From NCBI RefSeq assembly GCF_900188485.1, contig NZ_FZPH01000009.1, forward strand, positions 186,001 through 250,000: a DNA stretch of 64,000 nt, in the 5' to 3' direction. The position numbers and the translations under genes were made by a program. Below, piece by piece: positions 41,374 through 49,762 of the stretch; position 1 is the first letter of the stretch; every line of letters begins with the position of its first letter. The stretch comes from Asanoa hainanensis (lineage in GTDB: Bacteria > Actinomycetota > Actinomycetes > Mycobacteriales > Micromonosporaceae). A model generated the notes under the pieces. It was not told where the DNA came from, did no database searches, and saw only the letters and a list, made by a program, of their open reading frames with translations.

Positions 41374-42381
41374 GTGGAGAGCGGACGCCGCCGGCCGGTC
41401 ACCATCGCCGACATCGCCGCGGCCACCGGTGTGGCCGTGTCGACGGTCTCGCGCGCCCTGTCGCGGCCGTCCCGGGTGAGCGCCGCGACCCGCGAGCGGA
41501 TCCAGGCGGTGGCGCGCGCGATGGACTACGTGCCGCACCCGCCGGCCCGGGCGTTGGCCTCCGGGCGCACCAGGACCGTCGCGCTGGTGGTCTCCGACGT
41601 GACCAACCCGTTCTACTTCGGCATGATCCGCGGCACCCAGCAGCAGCTCAAGGCGGCGGGCTACGCGCACCTGTTGATCGACACCGAGGACTCCGCCGAC
41701 CACGAGGTGGAGATGCTGCACGCGATGCGGCGCTCGCTCGACGGCGCGATCCTCGGCGCGTCCCGGCTGCCCGCCCGGGCACTGGTCGCGTTGGCCGGCG
41801 AGATCCCGCTGGTCACCGTCAACCGCAACGTCCGCGGCGTGCCGAGCGTCGTGATCGACACTCCCGCGGGCATCGCCCAGGCGGTCGAGCACCTCGTCTC
41901 CCTGGGCCACCGCGACATCGTGTACGTGTCGGGCCCGACCCAGTCGTGGTCCAACCAGGCCCGCTGGCAGGCGATGCGGGTGGCGCTGGAGCGGCACGGG
42001 CTGGGCGCGCAGCGGGTCGGCCCGTTCCCGTCCGGCCGGGGCTCGGGCACCGCGGCCGCCGACGCGGTGCTCAACAGCGGCGCGACCGCCTGTGTCGCGT
42101 TCAACGACCTGTTCGCGCTCGGCATGCTCACCCGGCTGCGGGAGCGCGGCGTGCGGGTGCCGGCCGACCTGAGCGTGGTGGGCTGCGATGACATCTTCGG
42201 CGCCGACTTCAGCAACCCGCCGCTGACCACGTTGGCCGCCCCGATCGAGCAGGCCGGCCGGATGGCGGTGTCGCTGCTGGTCGCCGGCCTCGACCCGCGC
42301 GCGCCACAGCCACAGCGCCGCGCGGTGGTGCTGCCGACGTATCTGACCGTCCGGGAGTCGACGGGACCGTTGACGAGTTAA
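41374..42381 (+). CDS. LacI-family regulator divergent from the ManD operon
   Basis: 335 residues from GTG 41374, which places the helix-turn-helix TIADIAAATGVAVSTVSRAL at about residues 9-28. Sensor domain: VALVVSDVTNPFYFGMIRGT, later VVIDTPAGIAQAVEHLVSLG and GCDDIFGADFSNPPLTT. A longer frame from TTG 41338 would begin inside the operator. It most likely represses the divergent importer/ManD operon and itself. Its TAA stop lies within the palindrome controlling the next gene. Confidence 0.88.
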   Translation: MESGRRRPVTIADIAAATGVAVSTVSRALSRPSRVSAATRERIQAVARAMDYVPHPPARALASGRTRTVALVVSDVTNPFYFGMIRGTQQQLKAAGYAHLLIDTEDSADHEVEMLHAMRRSLDGAILGASRLPARALVALAGEIPLVTVNRNVRGVPSVVIDTPAGIAQAVEHLVSLGHRDIVYVSGPTQSWSNQARWQAMRVALERHGLGAQRVGPFPSGRGSGTAAADAVLNSGATACVAFNDLFALGMLTRLRERGVRVPADLSVVGCDDIFGADFSNPPLTTLAAPIEQAGRMAVSLLVAGLDPRAPQPQRRAVVLPTYLTVRESTGPLTS

Positions 42382-42400
42382 CTCTAGCTATATAGAGTTA
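42379..42400. promoter_or_regulatory. PadR-type palindrome and leaderless promoter
   Basis: TAACTCTA and TAGAGTTA form perfect 8-bp arms around GCTATA. TATAGA (42391-42396) is a -10 box 8 bases before ATG 42405, so the operator sits on the promoter of the PadR gene. Autoregulation is likely. The site is strikingly AT-rich for this genome. Confidence 0.65.
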
Positions 42401-42404
42401 GCGC

Positions 42405-42710
42405 ATGGTCCGCAGCCGACGTCCTTCCGCACAGACCACGGCCGTCGTCCTGGCGCTGGCGTCATCGCCGGCCGCCTGGCGCTACGGCTACGAGCTGTGC
42501 CAGCAGCTCGACCTCAAGCCGGGCTCGCTCTACCCGATCCTCATGCGCCTGACCGACCGGGGCCTGCTCGAGGCGACCTGGGAGACCGACGGCCCCACCG
42601 GCCGCCCACCGCGCCACCTCTACCGGTTGACCGGCTCGGGTCGTTCGCTGGCCACGGAGCTGGCAGCGGCCCCGTCGCCGCCGTTGCGCACGGGGTGGCA
42701 GGGCGCATGA
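42405..42710 (+). CDS. PadR-family transcriptional regulator
   Basis: 101 residues, the small PadR class with winged helix and a short dimer helix. Marks: YGYELCQQLDLKPGSLYPIL, then LTDRGLLEATWETDGPTGRP, then PRHLYRLTGSGRSLATEL. Usually a repressor of a membrane-protein partner encoded next to it. Here the partner is coupled by ATGA at 42707. The palindrome 42379-42400 is the probable operator. Confidence 0.9.
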   Translation: MVRSRRPSAQTTAVVLALASSPAAWRYGYELCQQLDLKPGSLYPILMRLTDRGLLEATWETDGPTGRPPRHLYRLTGSGRSLATELAAAPSPPLRTGWQGA

Positions 42711-43816
42711 TGCTGCTGGTGGCGTGGACGGTGGCCTACGGGGTCGTGCTCGCGCTGGTCGACTCGCGTCCCGGAGTTGTCTCCGTGGTCGTGGGCTGGG
42801 CCGTCGTGCCACTGCTGTGGATCGCGCTGAAGCAGTTCCGCTGGGTTTTCGGAAGGGTGCCGCGGCTGACCGATCCCGCGGCCCAGCTGCTCTCCGCCGC
42901 GGTGGCGGCGCTGCCCGCCGGCCGGCAGGGGTGGGGCCGGGCGATGCTCGCGGAGCTCGCCTCCGTGGAGGGGCGGGCGGCCCGCTGGCGGTTCGCGCTC
43001 AGCTGCGTCCGGGCCACGTTGTCCCTGCCGCCGGCTGGTGGCTGGCCGGTGCTCGCCGCGGTGGTCGCCCTGACGGTGGCCGCGGTCGCGACCGTCGGCC
43101 GCGCGGCGACGCCGACGTTGACGGTGTTCGCGATGACGTTCGCGGGGCTGGTCGGCGCGCTGGTCGTGCTGGCCGTCGCCCGTTCGCACCGCCCCCGGCT
43201 CCCGCTCCCCGCGGTCGTGGTGACCCTCGGCGTGGCCTCGGCGATCGCGGCGACCGGCTGGTTCCTCCAACGCGAGCCCACCGCCAACCTGCCCGCACCG
43301 GCAGCGGTGTCCCTCGCGGCCGCGCTGGCGGGCTGCCTCCTGGTCGCCTTCGATGGCGGCCGCCCGGTCCGCCTCGCCCCGGTCGCGGGCGTCGTGTTCG
43401 CGTTGTGGTTCCTGCTGTCGAACCGGGTCGGAGAGCCACCGGCCGTGCTCGTGCCGGTGCTGGGCGCGACGCTGGTGCTGTTGCCGATGGCCGCGTTCTT
43501 CCTACCCGCCTTCCTGGCGGGCCGCGCGGCCCACTCGTGGTGGGCGGGCCTTCGAGCCGCACTGTGGACGCTGGCGGTCGCGACGCCGCTCACCTACGCG
43601 GTGTGGCTACCCGAGGCGCTACGACGCCACGCGATCGACGGCCGAACCCTCGACGGCGAGCTGATCGCACCGGCCGCCACGAACCTGTCCGACGCCCTCG
43701 TCTTCTGCCTGGCCATCTTCCCGATCCTCGGCCTCGTCGTCGGCCTGGCCGGCGCGGGCCTTGGGGCCCGGGACGGTCGTCAGGGCGGGCCGCGGACGAA
43801 CAGCGTGGTCCAATAG
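42707..43816 (+). CDS. multi-pass membrane protein paired with PadR
   Basis: 369 residues. About ten hydrophobic helices, for example WTVAYGVVLALVDS, VVVGWAVVPLLWIAL, ALVFCLAIFPILGLVVGLAG. Between helices 2 and 3 is a cytoplasmic helical segment DPAAQLLSAAVAALPAGRQG, WGRAMLAELASVEGRAARWR, which resembles the segment found in PadR-linked membrane proteins of actinobacteria. Function unknown; stress or transport roles are typical guesses only. Its last 37 bases overlap the convergent gene at 43780. Confidence 0.75.
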   Translation: MMLLVAWTVAYGVVLALVDSRPGVVSVVVGWAVVPLLWIALKQFRWVFGRVPRLTDPAAQLLSAAVAALPAGRQGWGRAMLAELASVEGRAARWRFALSCVRATLSLPPAGGWPVLAAVVALTVAAVATVGRAATPTLTVFAMTFAGLVGALVVLAVARSHRPRLPLPAVVVTLGVASAIAATGWFLQREPTANLPAPAAVSLAAALAGCLLVAFDGGRPVRLAPVAGVVFALWFLLSNRVGEPPAVLVPVLGATLVLLPMAAFFLPAFLAGRAAHSWWAGLRAALWTLAVATPLTYAVWLPEALRRHAIDGRTLDGELIAPAATNLSDALVFCLAIFPILGLVVGLAGAGLGARDGRQGGPRTNSVVQ

Positions 43817-44354
43817 ACGGCGGCTATGCGGCTGTCCGTGAGGCGGCCCATCGAGGTCGGCACACCGTCGCAGCCCAGTTCCTCGCGGGTCCACCGGGCG
43901 TCGTTGGTGACCAGCCACGCGGCGGCGCACTCGCGGGTGCCGCCGGACTGGTCGCTCTCGCTTTCCTCGCCCGTGCTGCTGACGGCGAGCAGTCGCCCGT
44001 CCAGCAGGACGGTCGCGGCCGTGAGCATCCGGGCGTCTGCCTCGGCCGCCGCGTCGTCCCGCTGCCACACCTCGCCGTCGGCCGAGGTGAGCACCAGGGC
44101 CGAGCCGCGGACGTCGCCGTCGGTGCCGCCGAGGGCGACGAACCGTCGGCCGTCGTGTACGACGGCCCGCCACGGGGTCGTCGGCGTCGGCACGGTCGGG
44201 GCGCCGCCCCGCCGCCCCGCCGCCCCGCCGCCCCGTCCTGCACCACCAACGCCCCACCCACCGCGACCGCCAGCACTGCCGCTGCCGCACCGATGGCGAC
44301 CCCCGTCGACCTGCGCACCGCGTCAGCTTGCCAGCGCGGGCGGGCGGGGCCCAT
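43780..44354 (-). pseudogene. membrane-anchored BNR-like protein split at an octanucleotide repeat
   Basis: The 5' part (from ATG 44354) encodes a membrane anchor RRSTGVAIGAAAAVLAVAVG, then GALVVQDGA, and enters four copies of GGGGCGGC. After them the continuing frame is closed, but a frame offset by one register encodes 137 residues with propeller-like repeats: VVHDGRRFVALGGTDG, SALVLTSADGEVW, ATVLLDGRLLAVSSTG. With three repeat units instead of four, both parts read as one protein of about 188 residues. It may be a phase-variable gene in its off state, a decayed gene, or a sequencing error in a GC-rich repeat. GTG 44193 could give a short product without the anchor. Confidence 0.6.
44203..44234. 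repeat. octanucleotide tandem repeat (GCCGCCCC) x 4
   Basis: Four exact copies at 44203, 44211, 44219 and 44227. The unit length is not a multiple of 3, so each gain or loss shifts the reading frame of the gene it lies in. Loss of one unit (or gain of two) restores a continuous frame. Confidence 0.85.
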
Positions 44355-44366
44355 GAGCCCGGGTAC

Positions 44367-45002
44367 TCAGTGCGCGCCGCGTAGCCAGTCGGCCGCGCTG
44401 CGCAGCACCGCCGCGTGTCCGGGCGAGGCGTAGGAGCGCAGGTCGTGCCCGAACGCGTCGTAGACGACCCGGCCGCCGCCGACCTCGCGCGCCCAGATCG
44501 CGGGTCCGCCCGCGTGCGCGTACACCGGCTGGAGGTCGTCGACCAGGTCCAGGTCGGTGTATCGCTCGTCGACCACCTCGAAGTCGCCTAGGTCGTCGGC
44601 GATCGGGTGGGCTACCTCGGTGCGCCGGACCAGGCTCGGCTCGATGTCCGGGTGGAACGTGCGGCCGTGCTCCCAGACCGCCCCGATCGTCGCGCGCCAC
44701 GACGGCTCGCCGGGGAACGCGACCGCCGCGCTGTGCATGGCGAGCAGCCCGCCTCCGCCGGCCAGGAAGGTGGCCACGGCGGCGGCGAAGACGGCGTCCT
44801 CCGGAACCGGTTCGAGCCGGTACGCGGTCGCGTTGACGACGAACAGGCAGGCGCCGTCCAACGCCGTCTTGAGCTCGTCGACCTCGGTCACGATGTGCGC
44901 CGGACCGACCAGGTCGGCCAGGGCGGCGCTGGTGGCCGGCAGGTCGTGCCAGGGGTCGGCGTGGTCGCCCTGCCCCGAGAAGATGACCGTGTCGCGCTGC
45001 AT
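44367..45002 (-). CDS. stand-alone ThuA-like protein
   Basis: 211 residues, soluble. ThuA fold (class I glutamine-amidotransferase-like): VIFSGQGDHADPWHDLPATS, FLAGGGGLLAMHSAAVAFPG, VWEHGRTFHPDIEPSLVRRT, DFEVVDERYTDLDL and VVYDAFGHDLRSYASPGHAA. ThuA relatives take part in metabolism of 3-keto or other modified disaccharides; the precise reaction is unclear. It lies 83 bases after the MFS gene of the rhamnose operon in the same direction, so it may be the distal gene of that operon. Confidence 0.82.
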   Translation of the reverse strand: MQRDTVIFSGQGDHADPWHDLPATSAALADLVGPAHIVTEVDELKTALDGACLFVVNATAYRLEPVPEDAVFAAAVATFLAGGGGLLAMHSAAVAFPGEPSWRATIGAVWEHGRTFHPDIEPSLVRRTEVAHPIADDLGDFEVVDERYTDLDLVDDLQPVYAHAGGPAIWAREVGGGRVVYDAFGHDLRSYASPGHAAVLRSAADWLRGAH

Positions 45003-45085
45003 GGGCGACCTTTCGATGATCGGCGAAGTTCGAAACCGAGGCTAGCTCCGCGCCGGCGCCCTCGCTCGCCTGGTGCATCCGGGCG

Positions 45086-46324
45086 TCAGGCCCGGTCGAC
45101 CGCCCGCGGCGCGGACGTCTCCGCGCCGTGGCCGTCGGCATCGGTCGACCCGTCCGGCGGGACGTCGGTGGCAGTGGCTCGGCCGCCGAGCGACACGCCG
45201 GTCAGCAGTGCCGCGAAGCCGAACAGCACTGCCACGGCCATCAGGGCCCGCAGCACCGTGATCTGGTCGCCGAGCAGGCCGAGCAGCGGGGGACCGGCGA
45301 GGAACGCGCAGTAGCCGATCGTCGCGACCACGCTGACCCGCCCGGCCGCCCGGTCCGGGTCCTCCGCGGCGGCACTCATCCCGACCGGGAAGCCGAGCGC
45401 GGCGCCCAGGCCCCACAGCAGCGCGCCGGCCAGGGCCAGCGGCAGCACCGGCGCGAACACGAATAGGGCGGTGCCGGCGAGGCCCGTGACCGCGAGGGCG
45501 CGCAGCACCGGGACCTTTCCGTACCGGTGCAGCAGCCACGGGCCGCACCAGCGCCCGATGGTCATCGCGGTCAGGAAGGCCGCGAAGGCCAGCGTGCCGA
45601 TGGCCGGCGCCGCTTGGTGGCCGTCGACCGAGGCGATCACGATCCAGTCGTTGCCGGCTCCCTCGGCGAGCGTGAACGCGAGCACGAACAGTCCGATGAG
45701 GATGGTGCGCGGCTCGCGCCACGCGCCGAACCCGGTCCGGGCCGCGGGTGCGCCCGGCTCGGCGCGGTCCGGCAGGAAGCGGCGCGCGTAGCCGGGCACG
45801 ACGGTGGCGACCAGCACGGCGATGGCGGTGAGGTGCACGGCCACGGGCACCTTCAGGGCGACCATCGCGGCACCGACCAGCGCGCCGACCACGGTGCCGA
45901 CCGAGAAGCCGGCGTGCAGGCGGGACATGATGGTCCGGTCGAGGTGCCGCTCCACCGTCGTGCCCTGGAGGTTCATCGCGACGTCCCAGGCACCGGTGCC
46001 GACACCGAGCACGAACAGACCGGCCACCACAGGGGGTACGCCGACCAGGGCGCCGAACGCGGCGGTCGCGAGACCGACGGCGAACAGCACCGCGCTGACC
46101 TGGACGACCCGGCGGGAGCCGAAGCGGGCGACCACGGGGCCCGACAGGATCAGCGCGAGCACCGAACCGGCCGAGCCGGACAGCAGCGTCAGGCCCAGCC
46201 CGGCGGGGTCGAGGTGGAGCTGGTCGCGGATCTGGGGTATCCGGGCGAACAGGCTCGCGAAGGCGAGGCCCGACGCGCCGAACGCGATGAACGTGGCGGA
46301 CGTGGCGCGGCGGACGGCTGTCAC
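45086..46324 (-). CDS. MFS transporter in the rhamnose operon
   Basis: 412 residues with 12 predicted helices. Features: SATFIAFGASGLAFASLFAR, IPQIRDQLHLDPAGLGLTLL, RIP..GP and ARFGSRR loop, and a mirrored second half with TIGRWCGPWLLHRYGKVPVL. It belongs to the sugar/drug proton-linked MFS group near FucP-like and YbjJ-like proteins. The start GTG 46324 overlaps the rhamnulokinase stop (GTGA), so its job is probably rhamnose or lactaldehyde-product movement. The Asp/Thr/Arg-rich C-terminal tail is cytoplasmic. Confidence 0.85.
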   Translation of the reverse strand: MTAVRRATSATFIAFGASGLAFASLFARIPQIRDQLHLDPAGLGLTLLSGSAGSVLALILSGPVVARFGSRRVVQVSAVLFAVGLATAAFGALVGVPPVVAGLFVLGVGTGAWDVAMNLQGTTVERHLDRTIMSRLHAGFSVGTVVGALVGAAMVALKVPVAVHLTAIAVLVATVVPGYARRFLPDRAEPGAPAARTGFGAWREPRTILIGLFVLAFTLAEGAGNDWIVIASVDGHQAAPAIGTLAFAAFLTAMTIGRWCGPWLLHRYGKVPVLRALAVTGLAGTALFVFAPVLPLALAGALLWGLGAALGFPVGMSAAAEDPDRAAGRVSVVATIGYCAFLAGPPLLGLLGDQITVLRALMAVAVLFGFAALLTGVSLGGRATATDVPPDGSTDADGHGAETSAPRAVDRA

Positions 46325-47739
46325 CTGAGCCGGCCGTCCGCCGCGTCCCACGCGGTCGCGTCGGCGCGCGGCTCGAAGCGGCGCAGCTCGTGCGTCTCGC
46401 GGACCAGCTCGCGCAGCGCGGCCAGGTCGCCCCGGACGGCACCGGCCGCGCGGGCCTGCACCAGCACGTTGCCGACCGCGGTGGCCTCCACCGGGCCGGC
46501 CAGCACGGGCAGGCCGCAGGCGTCGGCGGTGAGCTGGCAGAGCAGGGCGTTGCGGGCGCCGCCACCGACGAGGTGCACGACGGCGATGTCCTTTCCGGAC
46601 AGTGCTGCCGCCGCCCGCACCGCACGGCGGTGCGCGATGGCCAGACTGTCCATGATGCACCGGACCAGTGCCGGCCGCGTCGCCGGCGGGGACTGCTCGG
46701 TGCGCCGGCAGTACGCGGCGATCCGGTCCGGCATCGCGCCCGGCGGCAGGAAGACGGGGTCGTCGGCGTCGACGACGGCGCCGAACCCCGGTTCGTCGGC
46801 CGCCGCCCGCAGCAACGCGTCGAGGTCGGGGTCGCCCCATTCCCGCAGGCATTCCTGGAGCAGCCAGAGGCCCATCACGTTGCGCAGGTAGCGGATCGTG
46901 CCGTCGACGCCGCCCTCGTTGGTGAAGTTGGCCAGCCGGCTCGCCTCGGTGAGCACCGGCGCGTCGAGCTCGACGCCGACCAGGGACCAGGTGCCGCACG
47001 AGATGTACGCGAAGTCGGTGCCGTCGGCCGGCACGCCGACCACGGCCGACGCGGTGTCGTGCGAGCCGACCGCGACGACCTCGGTGGGGTAGGGGAGTCC
47101 GGCGTCGGCGCGCACCGGGCCGATCCGCTCGCCCGGCCGGCGCAGCGGCGGCAACAGCCCGGCGGGCAGCCCCGCGTCGGCGACCAGCTCCGCCGCCCAG
47201 GCCCGGGCGCGGACGTCGTACAGCTGGGTGGTCGAGGCGTTGGTCTCCTCGGCGCCGAGCTCACCGGTCAGCCAGTACGCGATCAGGTCGGGGATCAGCA
47301 GCAGGTGCCGCGCGGCGGCGAGCTGCGGTGTGCCCGTTGACGCCGCGAGCTGGTAGAGCGTGTTGAACGGCAGCTGCTGGAGCCCGGTGGTGGCGTAGAG
47401 GCGCTGCTCGCCCAGGCGCTCCGCGGTCGCCCGCCAGCCGTCGGTGCGGGCGTCGCGGTAGTGCACGGGGTTGCCGAGCAACGCCCCGGTCGCGTCGAGC
47501 AGGCCGTAGTCGACCGCCCACGAGTCGATCCCGACGCTGTCGACGGGGCCGGCGGCGCGCAGGCCGGCCAGCACGCCGGCGTGCAGCGCCAGCACGTCCC
47601 AGTGCAGCGTGCCGGCGGCGCGCACCGGCTGGTTCGGGAACCGGTGCGCGGTCGCCAGGTCGAGGCGGCCGGCGCCCACGCGGCCGACCACGACGCGACC
47701 GCTGGACGCGCCGAGGTCGACCGCGGCGAACGCGCTCAC
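46321..47739 (-). CDS. rhaB: rhamnulokinase
   Basis: 472 residues, FGGY family. FAAVDLGASSGRVVVGRVGA is the phosphate-1 motif, followed by LDLATAHRFPNQPVRAAGTL and LHWDVLALHAGVLAGL, which are typical RhaB rather than xylulokinase features. VGSHDTASAVVGVPADG and ISCGTWSLVGVELDAPVLTE are the substrate region, and VHLVGGGARNALLCQLTADA binds ATP. It phosphorylates L-rhamnulose at C1. Start GTG 47739 overlaps the RhaD stop. Confidence 0.94.
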   Translation of the reverse strand: MSAFAAVDLGASSGRVVVGRVGAGRLDLATAHRFPNQPVRAAGTLHWDVLALHAGVLAGLRAAGPVDSVGIDSWAVDYGLLDATGALLGNPVHYRDARTDGWRATAERLGEQRLYATTGLQQLPFNTLYQLAASTGTPQLAAARHLLLIPDLIAYWLTGELGAEETNASTTQLYDVRARAWAAELVADAGLPAGLLPPLRRPGERIGPVRADAGLPYPTEVVAVGSHDTASAVVGVPADGTDFAYISCGTWSLVGVELDAPVLTEASRLANFTNEGGVDGTIRYLRNVMGLWLLQECLREWGDPDLDALLRAAADEPGFGAVVDADDPVFLPPGAMPDRIAAYCRRTEQSPPATRPALVRCIMDSLAIAHRRAVRAAAALSGKDIAVVHLVGGGARNALLCQLTADACGLPVLAGPVEATAVGNVLVQARAAGAVRGDLAALRELVRETHELRRFEPRADATAWDAADGRLR

Positions 47740-49760
47740 CGCAGGAACGCCGCGGCGACGCCGGCGTCGACGGGGACGTGCAGGCCGGTGGTGTGGGACA
47801 GGTCGCCGGCGGTCAACGCGAAGACGGCGTTGGCGACGTGTTCCGGGAGGACCTCGCGCTTGAGCAGGGTGCGTTGGGCGTAGTAGGCGCCGAGCTCCTC
47901 TTCGGGGACGCCGTAGACGGCGGCGCGCTTGGCTCCCCAGCCGCCGGCGAAGATGCCGGAGCCGCGTACGACGCCGTCAGGGTTGATCCCGTTGACCCGG
48001 ATGCCGTGGGCGCCGAGCTCGGCGGCCAGGAGGCGGACCTGGTGGGCCTGGTCGGCCTTGGCGGCGCCGTAGGCGACGTTGTTGGGGCCGGCGAAGACGG
48101 AGTTCTTGGAGGAGATGTAGACGACGTCGCCGCCCATGTTCTGGTCGACGAGGATGCGGGCGGCCTCGCGGGCCACGAGGAAGGAGCCGCGGGCCATGAC
48201 GTCGTGTTGCAGGTCCCAGTCGGCGTCGGTGGTCTCCAGCAGCGGTTTGGAGATGGACAGGCCGGCGTTGTTGACGACCAGGTCGACGCCCCCGAACGCG
48301 CGGGCGGCGGTGTGGAGGGCGGCGACGACGGCGGCCGTGTCGGTCACGTCCGCCGTGACGGGGAACGCGACGTCGGTCGTGCCGAGCTCGGTGGCCACCC
48401 GGGCCGCCGCGTCGCCGTCGCGGTCCGCCACCACCACGCAGGCGCCCTCGGCGGCCAACCGGTGCGCGATGGCGCGGCCGATGCCGGAGCCGCCGCCGGT
48501 GACGAACGCGACCCGGGTCGCCAGAGGCTTCGGTTTCGGCATGCGCTGGAGCTTGGCTTCTTCCAGGGCCCAGTACTCGATGCGGAACTTCTCCGCCTCG
48601 TCGATCGGGGCGTAGCGGGAGACGGCCTCCGCGCCGCGCATCACGTTGATCGCGTTGACGTAGAACTCGCCGGCGACGCGGGCGGTCTGCTTGTTGGCGC
48701 CGAACGAGAACATGCCGACGCCGGGCACCAGGACGATGGCCGGGTCGGCGCCACGCATCGCCGGCGAGTCGGGGCCCGCGTGCCGTTCGTAGTAGGCGCG
48801 GTAGTCGTCCCGGTAGGCCGCGTGCAGCGTGCGTAGGCGGTCGACCACGTCGGACAGTGCCGCCGTCGGCGGCAGGTCGAGGACCAGCGGGCGGACCTTG
48901 GTGCGCAGGAAGTGGTCCGGGCACGAGGTGCCGAGCGCGGCCAGCCGGGGATGCTCGGCGCGAGCGAGGAAGTCCAACACTTCCGGGCTGTCGGTGAAAT
49001 GGCCGACCATCCGGCGGTCGGTGGACGCCAGCCCCCGGATCACAGGGGCCAGCGCGGCGGCCCGTTCCCGGCGGGCGTCCTCGGGAAGCGGCTCGTGCAC
49101 GACCGGGCCGAACGGCTCGGGCCGGCCGTGCTCAGCGAGGTAGGCGGCCGCCGCCTCGATGATCTCCAGCGAGTTGGCCTCGCATTCGGCGCTGGTCGCG
49201 CCCCAGGCGGTGATGCCGTGCCCGCCGAGGATCACCCCGATCGCGGCCGGGTTCGCCTTCCGGACGGCGGCGATGTCCAGGCCGAGCTGGAAACCGGGCC
49301 GGCGCCAGGGCACCCAGACGACCCGGTCGCCGAAGATCTCCTTGGTCAGGGCCGGCCCGTCCGCCGCCGTGGCGAGCGCGATCCCCGAGTCCGGGTGCAG
49401 ATGGTCGACATGCGCGGCGTCGACCAGACCGTGCATCGCCGTGTCGATCGACGGCGCCGCCCCACCCCGCCCGTGCAGGCAGTAGTCGAACGCCGCGACC
49501 ATCTCGTCCTCCCGCTCGACGCCCGGATAGACGTCGACCAGGGCCCGGAGCCGGTCCAGCCGCAGCACGGCCAACCCGGCAGGTGTCAGCGTGCCCAGGT
49601 CACCGCCGGAACCCTTGACCCACAGCAGCTCCACGTCGCCGCCGGTCACCGGATCGGTGTCGACGCCCTTCGCGGACGTGTTGCCACCCGCGTAGTTCGT
49701 GTTGCGCGGGTCGGCGCCGAGCCGGTTCGACCGGGCGATCAACTCTTCGACAGCGGGCAC
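47736..49760 (-). CDS. rhaD: bifunctional rhamnulose-1-phosphate aldolase / short-chain dehydrogenase
   Basis: 674 residues. The N-terminal half is a class II aldolase/adducin domain (NRLGADPRNTNYAGGNTSAK; MHGLVDAAHVDHLHPDSGIA with the zinc histidines). The C-terminal half is an SDR (about 405-674): FVTGGGSGIGRAIAHRLAAE for NAD, and YGAAK for the YxxxK pair. It cleaves rhamnulose-1-phosphate to dihydroxyacetone phosphate and L-lactaldehyde, and the SDR oxidises lactaldehyde. GTG 49760 is preferred (GGGGAG 7 bases upstream, right after the RhaI stop); ATG 49775 would overlap RhaI and has no good site. Confidence 0.93.
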   Translation of the reverse strand: MPAVEELIARSNRLGADPRNTNYAGGNTSAKGVDTDPVTGGDVELLWVKGSGGDLGTLTPAGLAVLRLDRLRALVDVYPGVEREDEMVAAFDYCLHGRGGAAPSIDTAMHGLVDAAHVDHLHPDSGIALATAADGPALTKEIFGDRVVWVPWRRPGFQLGLDIAAVRKANPAAIGVILGGHGITAWGATSAECEANSLEIIEAAAAYLAEHGRPEPFGPVVHEPLPEDARRERAAALAPVIRGLASTDRRMVGHFTDSPEVLDFLARAEHPRLAALGTSCPDHFLRTKVRPLVLDLPPTAALSDVVDRLRTLHAAYRDDYRAYYERHAGPDSPAMRGADPAIVLVPGVGMFSFGANKQTARVAGEFYVNAINVMRGAEAVSRYAPIDEAEKFRIEYWALEEAKLQRMPKPKPLATRVAFVTGGGSGIGRAIAHRLAAEGACVVVADRDGDAAARVATELGTTDVAFPVTADVTDTAAVVAALHTAARAFGGVDLVVNNAGLSISKPLLETTDADWDLQHDVMARGSFLVAREAARILVDQNMGGDVVYISSKNSVFAGPNNVAYGAAKADQAHQVRLLAAELGAHGIRVNGINPDGVVRGSGIFAGGWGAKRAAVYGVPEEELGAYYAQRTLLKREVLPEHVANAVFALTAGDLSHTTGLHVPVDAGVAAAFLR

Positions 49761-49762
49761 GC

